From: Blasia pusilla
Taxonomy: Eukaryota; Marchantiophyta; Marchantiopsida; Blasiales
DNA length: 64,000 bases
Direction of reading: 5' to 3'
Assembly (NCBI GenBank): GCA_050084515.1
Contig: CM114273.1
Span: 41,974,001 to 42,038,000 of the forward strand
Positions 1-12,865 of this stretch are shown piece after piece. A model generated the notes under the pieces. The model did no database searches. It was given only the letters and a program-made list of their open reading frames with translations, and was not told the DNA's origin. The position numbers and the translations under genes are program-made. Numbering within the stretch: the first letter of the stretch is position 1; each line of letters opens with the position of its first letter.

Positions 1-2970
1 ATTGAAGAACATATAGATGAATGAAGTTCAAAGTATTTTTTTTTCCAAAATTATTGACTATAAAATATGAGAACTGAAGGATAATTTTTTTAAGCCATCC
101 TTAAGAAAAAATCGGAAGGAGTAAAATTATTCTTTAAAAGGTGTATTTTGGAACAAAAAATGGAGTCCAAATTGAGCAAAAAGAAGAAAAAAAGAACTAT
201 GTATGTCGCAAATGTCAAAAACCATTACTCTTCAATTGCATCAAAACACTACTTGGACTCGCTATTTAAATTTATATCTTTGTGCCAATCAAATTTTGTG
301 ACTACTTAGATTTGCAATCATCCACAAATTACTTGCAAAACTACAAAGACATTGTTATTTTTTAATGAGTACTATGCAAGTGTTTGGTGATTGAACTGCG
401 ACTAAATTAAAAATATTATAAAATGGGAATTTTGAGTTGTATTGTGGGTCCTATTCTCAAGTTTGCGAATCAATTGCATATGCAGGACTCTTAAAAGTTG
501 CAAGTCCACTACAATTGTTTTACGACTATACTATGGATCCATTCCAACTCCTTTGGTTTGCATACTTGCTGCATATGTAGCAATGATAGTGAAATGTTTA
601 CAAATTTGAACCTTATTCTAGTGGAAATTCCATGAAGTTTTCTTATTAAATTTTGAGCTTTGTGAATTTTTTTATTGAAAAGGTGTAAGCAAATTTATGG
701 ACAAGGTATACCTATACTTCATATAGATTTCTACATATGTAATTAAGCTTTTTCTTCCTTCTTGGAAATCATACATATGTACTACTATCAATGATGGGGG
801 TTACAAAATGTAAAATTTTCATGAATGCTCTAAGTCGTCATTTTCACATACCAAATTAGTTCTCTCAAAAAAATTATTAAGACTTTTTTACATAAATTTG
901 AATTTTCCCTTGTAATATATTTTTCGCATCACAAGAGATATTAAATTAGTAAAATAATACTAGAACTATAATTATTCAACTAATTAAACCTCTCCTATAA
1001 TTTGATTTGGGAAAAAAAGATTACATTGATTGATTATTGGAGGAAATTGGCTTTGTTAAGCAATATAATTTTGTTTTGTGAGTAGTAGAAAATCAATTTC
1101 AAGTCAATTATTTTAACTTCATAATAAATAGGGAAACGGTGAGAGACAAAAAATAGGATGATCAAGAGAGGACGAACAACATTATCATTGACTTGATGTC
1201 TTCCCCTTTGACTTATTGCCATAATTGAAAATACCTCTTTTAAAGATTGAGTTTGATTATTTAGAATTATATGTGCATGCGTTATATAAAAGAAGAATTT
1301 CACCCTGTAGGTGGTCATATTATTTCTCTTTCATTTGTTGTGATGCTTGTTCTTTATAGAATGTTATCTTGATGCCTATTCTAGTACATTTTGTTTGTTT
1401 CTTTGTTTTCATTGTCTTTCAGGGATTAAATCATTTCGACTTTCGGGAAGAAACTTGTTTGCTTGTTTTTCTTGTCAGCTATCCATCCTTGCCACTTCTA
1501 CATACATTGACATCACATGTTCATAGGTTAAAATGTGAATAAAAATGAAGATTTTTAAATGTTCCTTGAAATATGTGTTTTCAAAAAATATATATATATA
1601 TATTCCATGAAGCCCTTGATTTTTTAAATGGCTTACATTCACCAACACTAAGCCCTATGAAAATGGCTAGGAGGTGAATTTGAGTACATCAATAAAGATC
1701 TACTAAGTGTTATCATTTTGGTTAAAATTTATTTTCAACTATCCATTGGCCTTTGAATAGTAGGTTAATATGTCTAGTTGAAAAGTGTCTAGGTAAAAAG
1801 TGACATTGTGAGAACCTTCTATTTTAGTGTCTAGAATAGGAATTAAAAAAGATGGAATCTTTTTTTATTTTTATTAGTAAGATTTCTTAAACAACCATTT
1901 ATCTATGATCTATAATTGGTCCAATTGGAGCATCATCATACTTGTTTTAACAAATCTAATTTGTTGATATTTGGAAAAAGGTTTCAAAACAATTCTTTCT
2001 TGTTTGTTCGATCATGATTACAATATGTGACTCTATCATTGATTTAATTACGACCTTCACAAACAATTGCTATTTTTTTGCTTTTTTCATGGGTCCTATC
2101 CACCAATATTCCATTCACCACCTCTCGCCTAAGTTTTCTCCCTTTATGAAAGGACTCTCCAAGAGGTTTCACATCGGGTTTTATGAATCTATATACAAAT
2201 TGGAGGATGCAATTGCTTCTATCTACATGTCTCACTAGACTTCTTTTAGAAATACTTTTGGTCATTTCAATGTATAAAGATCGGTAAGGAGAGTTAAGTT
2301 TGAACATGAGCTATTAACAAGGGATCCGTGAATTGCAGGTCCCCTTACAGGTCCTCACTAGATTATATTATTAATAGAGGATGGGGTTAGAAGAACCCTT
2401 CTCCATTGTTGAAATTTGTCTTTTGAAAATTCTTCCGCTTTGTTAGCTGCCAATGACAATGTTAAATTTAAGGAGTAGTTAAATTAAAAGGCCAAAAAGC
2501 TTAAAGGGTGTAAATTTGTTTCCCATCATTATACTTAAACTTAATCTATATAAAAAAAAACGAAATTTGAATACCCCATCCTATGATGACGACACGCATA
2601 TATTATGTATGGGTAATTTTTCACCGGGTATTATCTTAGTTAGATATTAATTAAAAAAGATCCAAAATAAAGGAGTACGGCCTCATAGGAGGAATTTTTT
2701 TAATGTTTGACCGGGGACATTTGGACAGCAAAATGTTTAAATATTTTTGAACTGGCCGGTTACCTAATACGTCCGTCCGTATGACCAGCTAATTAATCAG
2801 TATTACTAATGAAAAAGAGTTACGCCCTCATTTTCAGAAACCCGTATCGAACTATTCATGGATGGTAACAATTAGATGGAAGCACACTAACAATTAGAGG
2901 TGGCCCCTGTAGAGGGGGCCCGGAGGGACGTTTACTTCCCCGTCCAAATTCACCACTACGTCCGGTGAAA
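1..2970. other. AT-rich intergenic sequence without a recognisable gene
   Basis: No open frame longer than about 90 codons is present and none resembles a known family. The sequence is strongly AT-rich, with homopolymer runs and a short (TA)n tract near 1590-1604. It reads like old transposon-derived or gene-desert sequence. Base composition becomes balanced at about 2.9-3.0 kb, where the peroxidase A neighbourhood begins. Confidence 0.6.
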
Positions 2971-3324
2971 GGGAGACTTTTCCTTTTTCCCAGTTTTCTA
3001 GTGTTGAGGGCGGTTGGTTTCTCACTGAGGCGATGATTTAGGTGTCGGGGCAGCCTGTCTGTCCCTTCGTTCGGCGTGGTGCAGTTCGACTATGAGCAGG
3101 TCTGCCCTCGTCCCCGCCGATCTCTCCTACAATGGACGATTTGCTCGGCGTTCGAAAGGGGTGTGGTTTTGGATCGACGCTACCCACTTCTCTGACGCTG
3201 CTCCCAATATATTAGAGCTTGGCGCCACCAAATCTTCCTGTCAGTGCGCGCCCAGCTGCAGTAGGGAGAAGGTGAGTTGCGAGAGCACGTTGTGAGAATG
3301 TAAGCTGGGGGCGGGTGGAAGAGA

Positions 3325-3364
3325 CGGAGAGGGAGATAGATAGATAGATAGAGAGAGAGAGAGG
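3325..3364. repeat. GATA/GA microsatellite upstream of peroxidase A
   Basis: A run of AGATAGATAGAT units passes into GAGAGAGAGAG. It lies about 650 bp upstream of the peroxidase A start codon. GA-repeats occur in many plant promoters, but no regulatory role can be claimed here. Confidence 0.8.
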
Positions 3365-4010
3365 AAGAATCGCATGCAGACACGAAGCTGAAGGGATTTT
3401 GATGTGAATTTTACGAGTGGACGAGGTAAGCTTTGATGCCATTTGTGTTGATGGCAGCTGCACACGGATTGCAGACGATTCGTCGTGGTGCTGCTGCGCG
3501 CCGTGCGTAGCTGGAGTCATAGTCAGCCCGTAAAATGGCGATGATGCATGGGTACATATGAGGGTGCGGCCAAGACTTCGTACAGAGTTCAGCGACGCTC
3601 GATACCTGAACATGCAGTCTCCAGAATTCTAGGCCCGCTCCGTAGTTGAAAACTCCGAGTACGATAAAGACTAGCGCTCTCGCGCAGGCTCACGATTTCT
3701 TGGTATTCCAAATCGCCATTGTTCAAGAAATTGCCAAGTTGGATTAGTTCAAACAATCATATTTACTGCCAACGCATCCACATTTGAATTGAATGGAATC
3801 GGATATTAGCGCAGTAGTTTTGGATTTGGCACGGTAGTGCGGCGATTGAAACCTAACCGGACGATGGCGTTTCATTGTGCAGAAGTAGCACAGGACTGGG
3901 CCTCTGCAGCTTCCTGGATTGACCAAGAGGTAGCCGAAGTCGAGGAGGAGGAGTAGGAGCTGAGTGTTCGATCGTTCGTTCAGTAGGGCGAGGCGAGGAA
4001 GGGTGAAGGG

Positions 4011-6113
4011 ATGGAGTTGTCACACATCGGCTTCGCCATCCTCCTGGTGGTAGGATCTTGGTGCAGGCATGCAGAGGGAGTGTCGAAGGTGGGACAGATA
4101 TCCCCAATGTGGACTAAGGGCGCGTTGTCTATCAAGTTCTACGAGCTCACGTGCCCGCAACTAGAGAACATCGTCACCGGGGGAGTCACGTCAGCGTTGG
4201 CCAACGATCTAAGTCTCGCCGGGTCCCTACTTCGCATCGCCTTTCACGACTGCTTCGTGCGGGTACGTGATCCTGAATTTGGAAATTCCACTGTTGCTTG
4301 CGAATTTCCGCGGCGATTGAATCGCTCTGCGAGTTTGCGAAGGCCACCGCCGGCAGAGTAAGGAATTTGAGCCTGCTTACAGAATATACGTTTTCGAACA
4401 TGAATTTCCAGGAGATGTAGATACCTAGATCCCACGAATAAGGTCTCTTCGGAAAGCTCATCGGTTTACTTACTTCGACGCGAACAGCCTGAAGAAAATT
4501 CGCATGCACGAAGTCCTACGATGCCGAGGAATGTATAAAGGCAATTGGAAGCTCATCTAATGGTGTGTGTGGTTGGTTCATTATGTCTAATCGCAGGGTT
4601 GTGATGCATCCGTGTTGCTCGACTCCACACCCCTCCAGGCATCGGAGAAAACCGCAGCTCCCAACCAGAATTCTCTGAGGGGCTTCAATGTGTACGATGG
4701 GATCAAAACGGCTGTGGAGGCTGTGTGTCCCGGAATAGTGTCCTGCGCCGACATCATCGCCCTGGTCGCGAGAGACGCCGTGGTCGCGGTAAAGCGTCGA
4801 ACTCTCTTGGCTCTTCCATGGCCTCCCGGTCTGAGGCAGTTGCAGCTGGATTGCGCTGTGCATGAAATGCGGGATGTTCTCGATAGTTCTGATACGGGAA
4901 GGGTGTTGTTGTCGCAGACTGGAGGTCCGACATGGCCAATTTATTTGGGGCGTAGAGATGGTGTAGTCTCTTCGCAGCAGGAGGCCAACAGCCAAATCCC
5001 AGCCCAAACTCTGGGCTATTCACAACTCATGAACGCCTTCGCGGCAGTGGGCCTCTCCCAGCACGACCTCGTTACACTTTCCGGTATCTATTTTGGATTC
5101 TACTCCCACTCTTGAGATGTTCCAACACTCGCTCGAGACGCACATGCGATTGTAGAACGAACGATGTCTGCTCTTTCAGCATGAATGTTTGTGTGAAACC
5201 TGAGAGGGTTGAAAGTTTTCTTTTAGACATTTCGTGTCGGACAGTTCTCTCTCTCTGGTGATCTGCGCTCTCGCACTCTATTCGGGGCCAGTCGATCGTG
5301 TGTGCATTCTCAGTGTGTTTGGATCGTGGGCCTGAGGACATCGGTTCATTTAAGTTCACACTCTGCCTGCCCACTTCGCTCATGAAGGAACCGCATGGTT
5401 CCTGCAACCTCAACCGCTCGGATTGGGCTAATACATCTCGTAAAATGCCGAGACGCTCAACCATCCGGGAAGTCTGGGTTTGAAAGATGAAGAAGATGAT
5501 GCGTCTGGCGTCTGTCTAACTTGTCGAAATCGTGATCGGGAAGTCGTGCACAATTCGTGGCGAGTGTTCTCCCCAAGCCTTGCTCCCGGAACCACAGAAG
5601 CACCTAGATCGTCATGTCGAGTTGGATTTCCATCAGAGAGACTCGAAACATGTTTTTCACATCCAGTGGTCTGACTGACTGTCCGTCTCCGTGGGCATGC
5701 TGGCAGGTGCTCACACTCTGGGTCGAGCGCAATGTTTCCTTTTCAACACCCGTCTGTACAACTTCACCGGACAAGGGGACACGGACCCGACCATCGATCC
5801 CTCTTTCGCTCTAGTGTTGAAGCAGCGGTGCCCGCCCAACGCTCCCACCGCCTCATTCGTTCCCTTGGATAGCACACAGAATATCTTCGACAAAAACTAC
5901 TACGACGACGTCCTCGCCAAGCGAGGGGTTTTCCAAACAGATGCTGCGCTCCTCACGCAGCGGTATCCGCTGCAGGTCATAACTCAAATATCACAAAATC
6001 CTACGAGTTTCTTTTCGGACTTCCCAGTCTCTATGAACAGAATGCTCGACATCGGTGTCTTGACAGGGACTCAAGGAGAGATTAGGAAAAACTGCCATGT
6101 CGTAAACTCATAG
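4011..6113 (+). CDS. class III secretory peroxidase A (four exons)
   Basis: This is a haem peroxidase (EC 1.11.1.7) of the plant secretory class, which oxidises phenolics with H2O2 in the cell wall or vacuole. Exons are 4011-4262, 4597-4788, 4918-5083 and 5707-6113, giving 338 residues, normal for the family. All introns are GT-AG, in phases 0, 0 and 1, matching the classical plant peroxidase intron positions. Residues 1-23 form a signal peptide. The distal site RIAFHDCF holds Arg75 and His79. GCDAS carries calcium ligands, VSCAD and LGRRD are conserved, and the proximal site LSGAHTLG holds His206. All eight disulfide cysteines are present and the protein ends CHVVNS. The start is the first Met before the signal peptide. 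There are no internal stops. It shares family motifs with B and C but is clearly more distant from them than they are from each other. Splice sites are predicted by eye. Confidence 0.93.
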
Positions 6114-7490
6114 CAGGGCGGCTGGGCAACGTCCTGCGCATACATCTTCTTCCTAGCGATGAAAATTTGCATACATAATTCGTGACGCTGGATTATCTCC
6201 AGCGGTCTGTCCTTTCATTGAATGACCAGCTAGTTTGTGTTATAGCTGAGCTGAATGATCGATATGACGATGAACCTGAGCGGGGTCCATGGTTTAGGGT
6301 AAAGACGCTCCCATTTAATTATTCGGCCCCCTTTCGGCCATGGCAAGCAGTCAGTAAAATACGATAATTCTTTCACTGGCGCTGCTGCCGTAAGCGGACG
6401 AGCTAACGCAATCAACCAAGACTCAAATGGGCAATCTGAATCGGCACTTTATATCGCCTTCGAAGTGAAACTCCCGTCCGTTCGCGGTGTTAGTGGTCTT
6501 GTTCGTGTGAACGTCAGTCTCATCCAGTCCAAGACTGCCGACGCACCCTGGCGCGATTATCCATTCCGTCCGCTTTCACCAGCATCCGAGCGGGATGTGT
6601 GAGGTCCTGGCCGATTCTGCCGATGGCGATAAGATCGGGGTCTACAGGTGGATGTCCGCGACGGAACAAACCAGTCCCTTACGTCCGATCCTCGAGTAGT
6701 CGCGGCACGGCAGTTGCAACCACAACGATATTGCATTTACAGCTAGTGAAGCTCCGCGGCACCAGCCGCCACCGCCTCGCTACCGTGGGCACTGTGATCG
6801 TCGATCTGTCATGACAGTGGTCGCGTACGTACTACGTAGGCCGTTACGAGCACTGGACAGAGTGAGATATGTGTAACTCGGAGAGCGAGACTCGAAGAGC
6901 GCGACTCGCGAATAACTACTGACTTCTCCGGATGTCCAATACAGATAGATGCTACCGTGAGTCCCGCGCGATTTCGATGCAGTCGACTGGACTTTGGAGG
7001 GAGCGCTAGCTATATCCGCAGCTCCGCACAGCAGCAGTCAGGACTCGGGAGTCGATGTGCAGATCCGTACACGACTCCAACTTTCGGCGTCCGAAACTGG
7101 AGCTTTCCAGGGCATTTCTGAGCAAATCATCTGAACTGTTTCCGTCACTAACAATAACAGATAAAGAACAAAAATAACAAATAGCGCCGCCATGAATATG
7201 CTGCAGTGCTGCCAATCTAGCGGAGTTTCGGGCACCTCCTCGAGTCCTCAGTGGATTTCCAAAACGTTCCCCAGTAGCGCTTTCTCTGGCGGCACTAGAT
7301 CTAAGCACTCGCCAGTGTCGCCACTGAGTCGCCCGGAAAGAAAGAGGTCATTTATTGCGGCGGACAAAAGTTTGGTAGCGTGTTGTTATCAAGGAGGCGT
7401 CGGAGTCCGAACTCTCTGATGCCCGGTTTGGACAAGCCCTGTTCCAGATGAGTCCTGCGTTTAGCGGGTGTCTATTCTTCGTTCTTGGGT
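6114..7490. other. GC-balanced intergenic region, no assigned gene
   Basis: This follows the peroxidase A stop and should contain its 3' UTR. Short frames of 60-100 codons exist on both strands, such as 7192-7419 (+) and 7006-7308 (-). None has a recognisable motif, signal peptide or transmembrane pattern, so none is called. Confidence 0.5.
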
Positions 7491-7493
7491 AAG

Positions 7494-7625
7494 TAAATCT
7501 TGAGCTTGAGATTTGGTTATTAGGGTTCTTATTAGGATCGATATGGTTAAATCTTGAGCTTGAGATTTGGTCATTAGGGTTCTTATTAGGATCGATATGG
7601 TTAAATCTTGAGCTTTAGCTTTGGT
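7494..7625. repeat. 54-bp tandem repeat, about 2.4 units
   Basis: Units begin at 7494, 7548 and 7602, each with TAAATCTTGAGCTT followed by TTGGTNATTAGGGTTCTTA in the first two. The first two units differ at about one position and the third is partial and diverged. The repeat marks the change from GC-balanced to AT-rich sequence. Confidence 0.9.
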
Positions 7626-7699
7626 TGGGTTACCGACCTGGAATAAAAATAGGGCGAAAAGGACACATGAATTTAACACGTTTTTTTTGGAAATAATTA

Positions 7700-8576
7700 C
7701 GGAATGTTGGATTGAATATTCAGGAAATTCTCGTTTTTTTCCCAGATGTTATGTTTATGCAAAACATGGCCCTCACTTTTTCTTACTCCAAGTTTCCAAA
7801 CACCCAATCTCCTTATATTTATAGAAAAAGCCATCAAGAGTCTTGTTTTCTTTTAATGGCTTAATAATCTTAATAATTTAGATGTTACTTTAAATGATTG
7901 CTGAATTCAGGTGTTCACTATCTTTTCTTCTAACCATATATTTATTCTATACTTGCCCACATAAATATACATCCAATAATAAATATTATTATTTTTTCTT
8001 GAGAAATATTTTTTTGAAACCACTTGTCTCAAAGCAGCTCTTGAGACACATTGCAATAATTCACAACTTATATTGATATTGATGAGACTATAAAGTTAAG
8101 ATTTCTTCCATCTTGCCAATGCTCCTTGTGCTCAAATTGACTCTTGCGTAGGACCTAGACCACCTCAAAGTCATGTTTGAATCCAACTCTTGTGTCATAT
8201 ATGGATCTACATGAATGAGGGAATTCCACATCGAGTGCCAAAAGTGCTCATCCTTGAAAATATCTCCTATTAAATCTTTTTCCTTGGTGAAAAGACATAA
8301 ATATAGTTAGGTATAATAAAAATTTATAGACTTAGTTAAATATATAAAATTTTATTTTGAGATTGAAAAATATTATTCTTAGATTGATATCACTAAAAAT
8401 TTTCCATCTTTTATCATATGTCATATAATCTATATTATAGTGGATATCGCAAATGCGCAATAAGACAAAATAATGGGAGAATAAGACAAAATAGTAATAT
8501 GTTTGAATTTTGTCCCTTGGTTATATTGGATGGGTAAAGAAAATGAATGAGTAGAAGACATTTTTTTATTAATTAA
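7700..8576. other. AT-rich intergenic sequence
   Basis: No gene-like frame or conserved motif is visible. Fragments resemble general repeat-derived AT-rich DNA. Confidence 0.5.
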
Positions 8577-8988
8577 TCTATATTATTATGGGAGAGTGTG
8601 TTCTTGATTTGCAAACATCTCTTTGCTTGACAACGTGGCAAGTGGGCAGCAAGAAAATGTTTCACATGCTACGGGCAGTAAGAGATAAATTTGAATTTAT
8701 GTCCCGCATCATTAATCTCTTCCCTTCACGGGCTATACACTAGCTCTTCAAACACTTCCCTTGCATCGCACTCGCACCTTATCTATATTATTATGGGAGA
8801 GTGATTTCTTGATTTGCAAACACCTCTATGCTTGACATGTGGCAATTGGGCAGCGAGAAAATGTTTCACATGCTACAAGCACAAAAGAATTTGAATTTGT
8901 GTATAGAATCATTATTCCCTTCACGGACACCAGAAAAAGATCCTCAAATTTTTTTTATTTCCTGTGCATCGCGTGCGCACCTTACTAG
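8577..8988 (+). mobile_element. Helitron-like non-autonomous repeat, tandem pair
   Basis: Two related units of about 205 bp lie head-to-tail, at 8577-8781 and 8782-8988. Each starts TCTATATTATTATGGGAGAG, then has a CTTGATTTGCAAACA-type block and an AAAATGTTTCACATGCTAC block, and ends in a GC-rich CGC(A/G)CACCTTA segment. The second unit ends with a short GTGC...GCAC hairpin followed by CTAG. A TC start, AT insertion context and a hairpin before CTRR are the Helitron pattern. No helicase is encoded. Related units occur at about 35.1 kb (inverted) and 60.1-60.5 kb. Confidence 0.45.
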
Positions 8989-10020
8989 CAGTTCATTTAT
9001 TTCAATTATAATTTATTATGGATGATTCTAAAAAATATAGGATAATTAGAAAAAATAGCAAAAATTGTACGTTATATCCCTTAAACCATATTTGATGGGA
9101 AAAGAAAATGGATTTTAATGGAGAAGGAATAGGTATTGTTTAAATTTTATGGAAAGGTGGAATTATTTAAGGGAGTGGAGCAAATTATAATTGAATAGGT
9201 GCGTTTGAGGACATGGAGGAGGAGGACTATGGCGAAGGAGATGGAGGCACGTCTAGAATTTTTCTTGTAACTATTTCCACGGTGATCCAAACTTTTCAAT
9301 CTAAGGCCCAATGTGTTCATCTTCTCAAGCTTGAACTTTGAGTTATTCTTTTTTCCACTTAAGATTGATTTTTCCAAAGTTCTTGGGATCTTTGGACCTC
9401 CTTCTCTCATAAATGTGCTCGTAGATTCCTATACACAATTTCAAACATAGTGCTCTCCTGATAGAGTAATACCGGGTTACCATCGGTTTAAGGGATTCCT
9501 CTTGCTTTTCTGGATTTTTTGATATGGTTTGGGCCTAACATTACGAACTCATTCCCTCAAAGCGGTCATTGGTGGGTGGCTCACTTATTCCTCACATCCT
9601 CTTTTTTGGTGTTTCCAATTCTTTCATAACTTTCTTCTGGAATGTCGATTTTGGACGTGTTTGGGCTTGTTTCGATCATCTTGAAGAACTCGTTCTTTTC
9701 ATATCAAGTAGGTTTTCTAGTTTTTCTTCCTTCTCTATAGGCACCTATTTTTGTGTACGGGTTCTTTTAAGGTCAATTCCTCCCAAAAGTCTTCCTTGCT
9801 CTTTCAACTCCTTACCTTATTGTTCCGCCCCTACATACGTTTGCCATCTCCTTAAGGACATTAGAAATTCATATTCTTGAGCCACCTCTTCCAATATCAT
9901 ATAGATGTCTTTTCCTTTTCCATTTCTTTTTATATTTTTCTTATAGTAACTTTCAATCATAAATTCGATATTGCGTAATTTTCTTCTCTCCATCTCAATT
10001 TCTTTTGGACGGATTCCACT
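8989..10020. other. AT-rich repeat-derived sequence 5' of the non-LTR element
   Basis: Short T-rich frames around 9569-9880 (+) have no recognisable domain. Wording similar to 9.55-9.9 kb recurs loosely around 46.6-46.9 kb, so this may be diverged transposon sequence. It could be the 5' part of the element that follows, but I cannot show that. Confidence 0.35.
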
Positions 10021-11356
10021 ACTTTTGCTTTGCTCATTATCCTCATGCTTTCTCCAAACCACGTTTCATATGTCTTTCCTTGTCTTCGATGCCTTGCCTA
10101 CCTTTACTTCTATGTCATCAGAGATGGAGTTGGATTCTCCATCTACTTGCTTATCTGGTTTTACACGCGCCGTAACCTCTCCCTTGGTTCACATCCTCAT
10201 TGTAGATCTTGCCATTTTCCTCCAGATGCTAATACATCCATTACACTCGCTTCATTTCTTCATGATTCTCCTCTTCTCCCTTCTTCGCCTTGTCCTATTG
10301 AGCCTAATCTTGATCCACTATTACCAAATCATTCTACTTTGCCATCCCCACACACCTCATCTATGCCCTTGCTTCCAACTCCCATCTATTCTACCTGAAT
10401 CTCCCCCCTTCCTCCTCCTCCTTCCCCAACCTACTTACCCCCTCATCATCGGCCATCACAACCTCTTGCACGTCCCACCTCCTCTCCTTGTAACAATTCT
10501 ACTTCTCCATTTGTACCAAAGGTTTGTTGCATACCTTGTGGTAAGGAGTTTGCTCCTAATGGGATCAAAAGACATCAGCGATACTGTAGATCCATACATG
10601 GGCCTTCAATCCCTAACCCGATACCACCTCCTTCTGTACTCCCCAGAACAACTGCTTGGACCTGGTTAAGCCAAATTGATCTCCTTTGCTCTTTCCATCC
10701 AGGTCTTCCTCGTCCTAAACTCTACACTTGCATTCCTATTGCTCTTCGCCCCATCACCCAACAAGCTTTGATTTTCCTATTAGAATGGTTAGTGCGTGAC
10801 CACACAGATATCAATGCTTGGTATCTCCAATTACTCTTCCCACAATGGATTTTAGTCCTCCCTCCAAGGGGTGGTGCAACGGGTCATCGTGAAACCTCCA
10901 CTCATATTCATCGCTTTATGTTGGGGATTGGGAGAATCTTCAGAATGAGCATGTACTTCGAGCAGAGGCCTTAGCTACGGCTCATCCCACTCAACATGCC
11001 AATCATGGGAGGCCTTCAATACAACAACTCCTTTGACGAAGTCTACTTTTGGGGCAGGTTGGTGAGTTTTCACATGCAACTTAAGCATTGGGTTCTCTTT
11101 CTCCGGCGGTTCCAAGTGCGGAAACAGTGGCTCTCTTAGAAGCTCTTCATCCTCCTTCAAGTGGCGATGCTCCACCTTTTGTGGAAGACTATATGACAAA
11201 CCTTGACTTGGAGGTTTTCACGAGGGTTTTTCTACATACTCCTGGCTTATCAGCAAGCGGGCTATCATAGATGGTTTTTGAGCATCTCCACAATTGCTTT
11301 ATCCCAGCAGATTCAGCTAGTGGCTTTGTCTCTCTCTATATAAGCTGTGTGCACAT

Positions 11357-12202
11357 ATGGCAACATGTCGTCTCCCATTCTCTATTTGTAGGTTCTTAGG
11401 GGCTTGTCATTTGTTGGCTATGGATAAGCCTACTTTAGGAGTGCACGCTTTGGATATTGGAGAGGTTTTATACCGCTTGGTTAGTCGATCCCTATGCTTG
11501 CAATTTTGTCCTCACTTTAGTGCCCACTTATTTCCTCATCAATTTGGAATGGCAACTCTTGGAGGTTGTGAGGCTGTGGTCCATGGGATTTGCTCCACTC
11601 TTGATATTCATCCAGATTGGGTAGCAATTCAAGTCGATGTGGCTAACGCATTCAATTAAATTTCTCGTGCGACCATCTTTGAGGAGTTACGTTGTGCAAG
11701 AGGACAACTCGCGAGCCTCATTCCATTTGTTCGCTCCTTCTATGCCTATGATACGCCCATTATCTATTCCCATCATGCTACTTCTTGGGAATATAGTATT
11801 CTACAATCGGCTTGTGGCACACGTCAAGGTGATCCCATGGGTGGCCCACTCTTTGCCATTGCCCATTTTCATGCCCTTTGAGCATCAGCGCAAACATTTC
11901 CGTTTTGTCTTTTCCCTTGTATTGCTGATGACACTTACATTATAGGTCCTCCTTATGAAGTGGTTCGTGCTCATACCCATTTCGTGGAGCAACTCTCTTT
12001 CTTAAACCTTAAAGTCCAACCTTGGAAATGTGGAGTATGGTCTCCTTCATGCCTTTCCTCAACATTCACCCCACCTACTCTTGATTTTCCCATCTATATT
12101 GAAGGGGTTAGAGTTCTTGGGGTCCCAATTAGCTTCATCGACTATGTCTCAAAGTTCTTGGATGAGGCCCTTTTGAGAGACGTGGAATGGCTTCATTTGT
12201 GA
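11357..12202 (+). pseudogene. reverse transcriptase domain of non-LTR element copy 1
   Basis: The frames carry the core RT motifs in order. Motif A reads QVDVANAFN at about 11,629-11,655, with the catalytic Asp present. Motif B reads TRQGDPMGGPLFA at about 11,819-11,858. Motif C reads IADDTYIIGPP at about 11,922-11,950, with both Asp residues present. Upstream, the DIGEVLYRLVSRSL and QFGMATLGGCEAVVHG blocks match the finger/palm region of non-LTR RTs. Several stops and at least two frameshifts separate the motifs, so no functional enzyme can be made. Confidence 0.75.
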
Positions 12203-12865
12203 TCTCATCTAGGGGATCCCCGAGTGGCTTATGGCATTGTCTCCCAATGTTTTCTACGACGTCCTTCCTACCTTCTTCGCACTTGTCCTCCCACTTCAAG
12301 ATTCTTACATCGGTTGGCCTCTTTTGACGCTTCTATCTTGGCAACTTTTGGTCAACTTCTTGGCCCGAATACCTTTGAGGGAGAGGAGGGTGTCTTTGCT
12401 TCACGACAAGCTATCTTGCCTATTTCTTTTGGAGGGGTGGGACTGTCCTCCACAGTCGCATCTGCTCTTGCGGTCTTTTTGGGAGTTGGGCATTGGTAGC
12501 ATGGATTATGGCTTCAAGGTTTCTCGAAGCAGATACATCTATCTTGATGGATCATATCCCCCATGTAGAGGAGGGGGACTTTTTATTTCAACAACAACTG
12601 AGATCTGCACGAGCTCTTCTTCCTCTTGCTACGCAAGAAATTCTACCCCTTTCAGTCAACTAATTACGGAAGGGCTTGATCGACTTCAAGAGCATATCTT
12701 CGAGAATCTGCATCAAATCAACTTTTCCAGCATTCTCTCCGAGGCATCCTATGATGCTAATCGAGCTCGTTTACGTTCATGTACGGGTACCGGAGCAGGG
12801 GCGTGGCTTACTGCAAATCCTCTTATTCTTCCATTTCGTCTTCCTCGAAGTATATTCTCGACAGT

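Noticed and set aside
3212-3613. 133-codon minus frame upstream of peroxidase A
   Set aside because: Its Ser-Leu-rich part is the translation of the GATA/GA microsatellite, and no family resemblance is seen.
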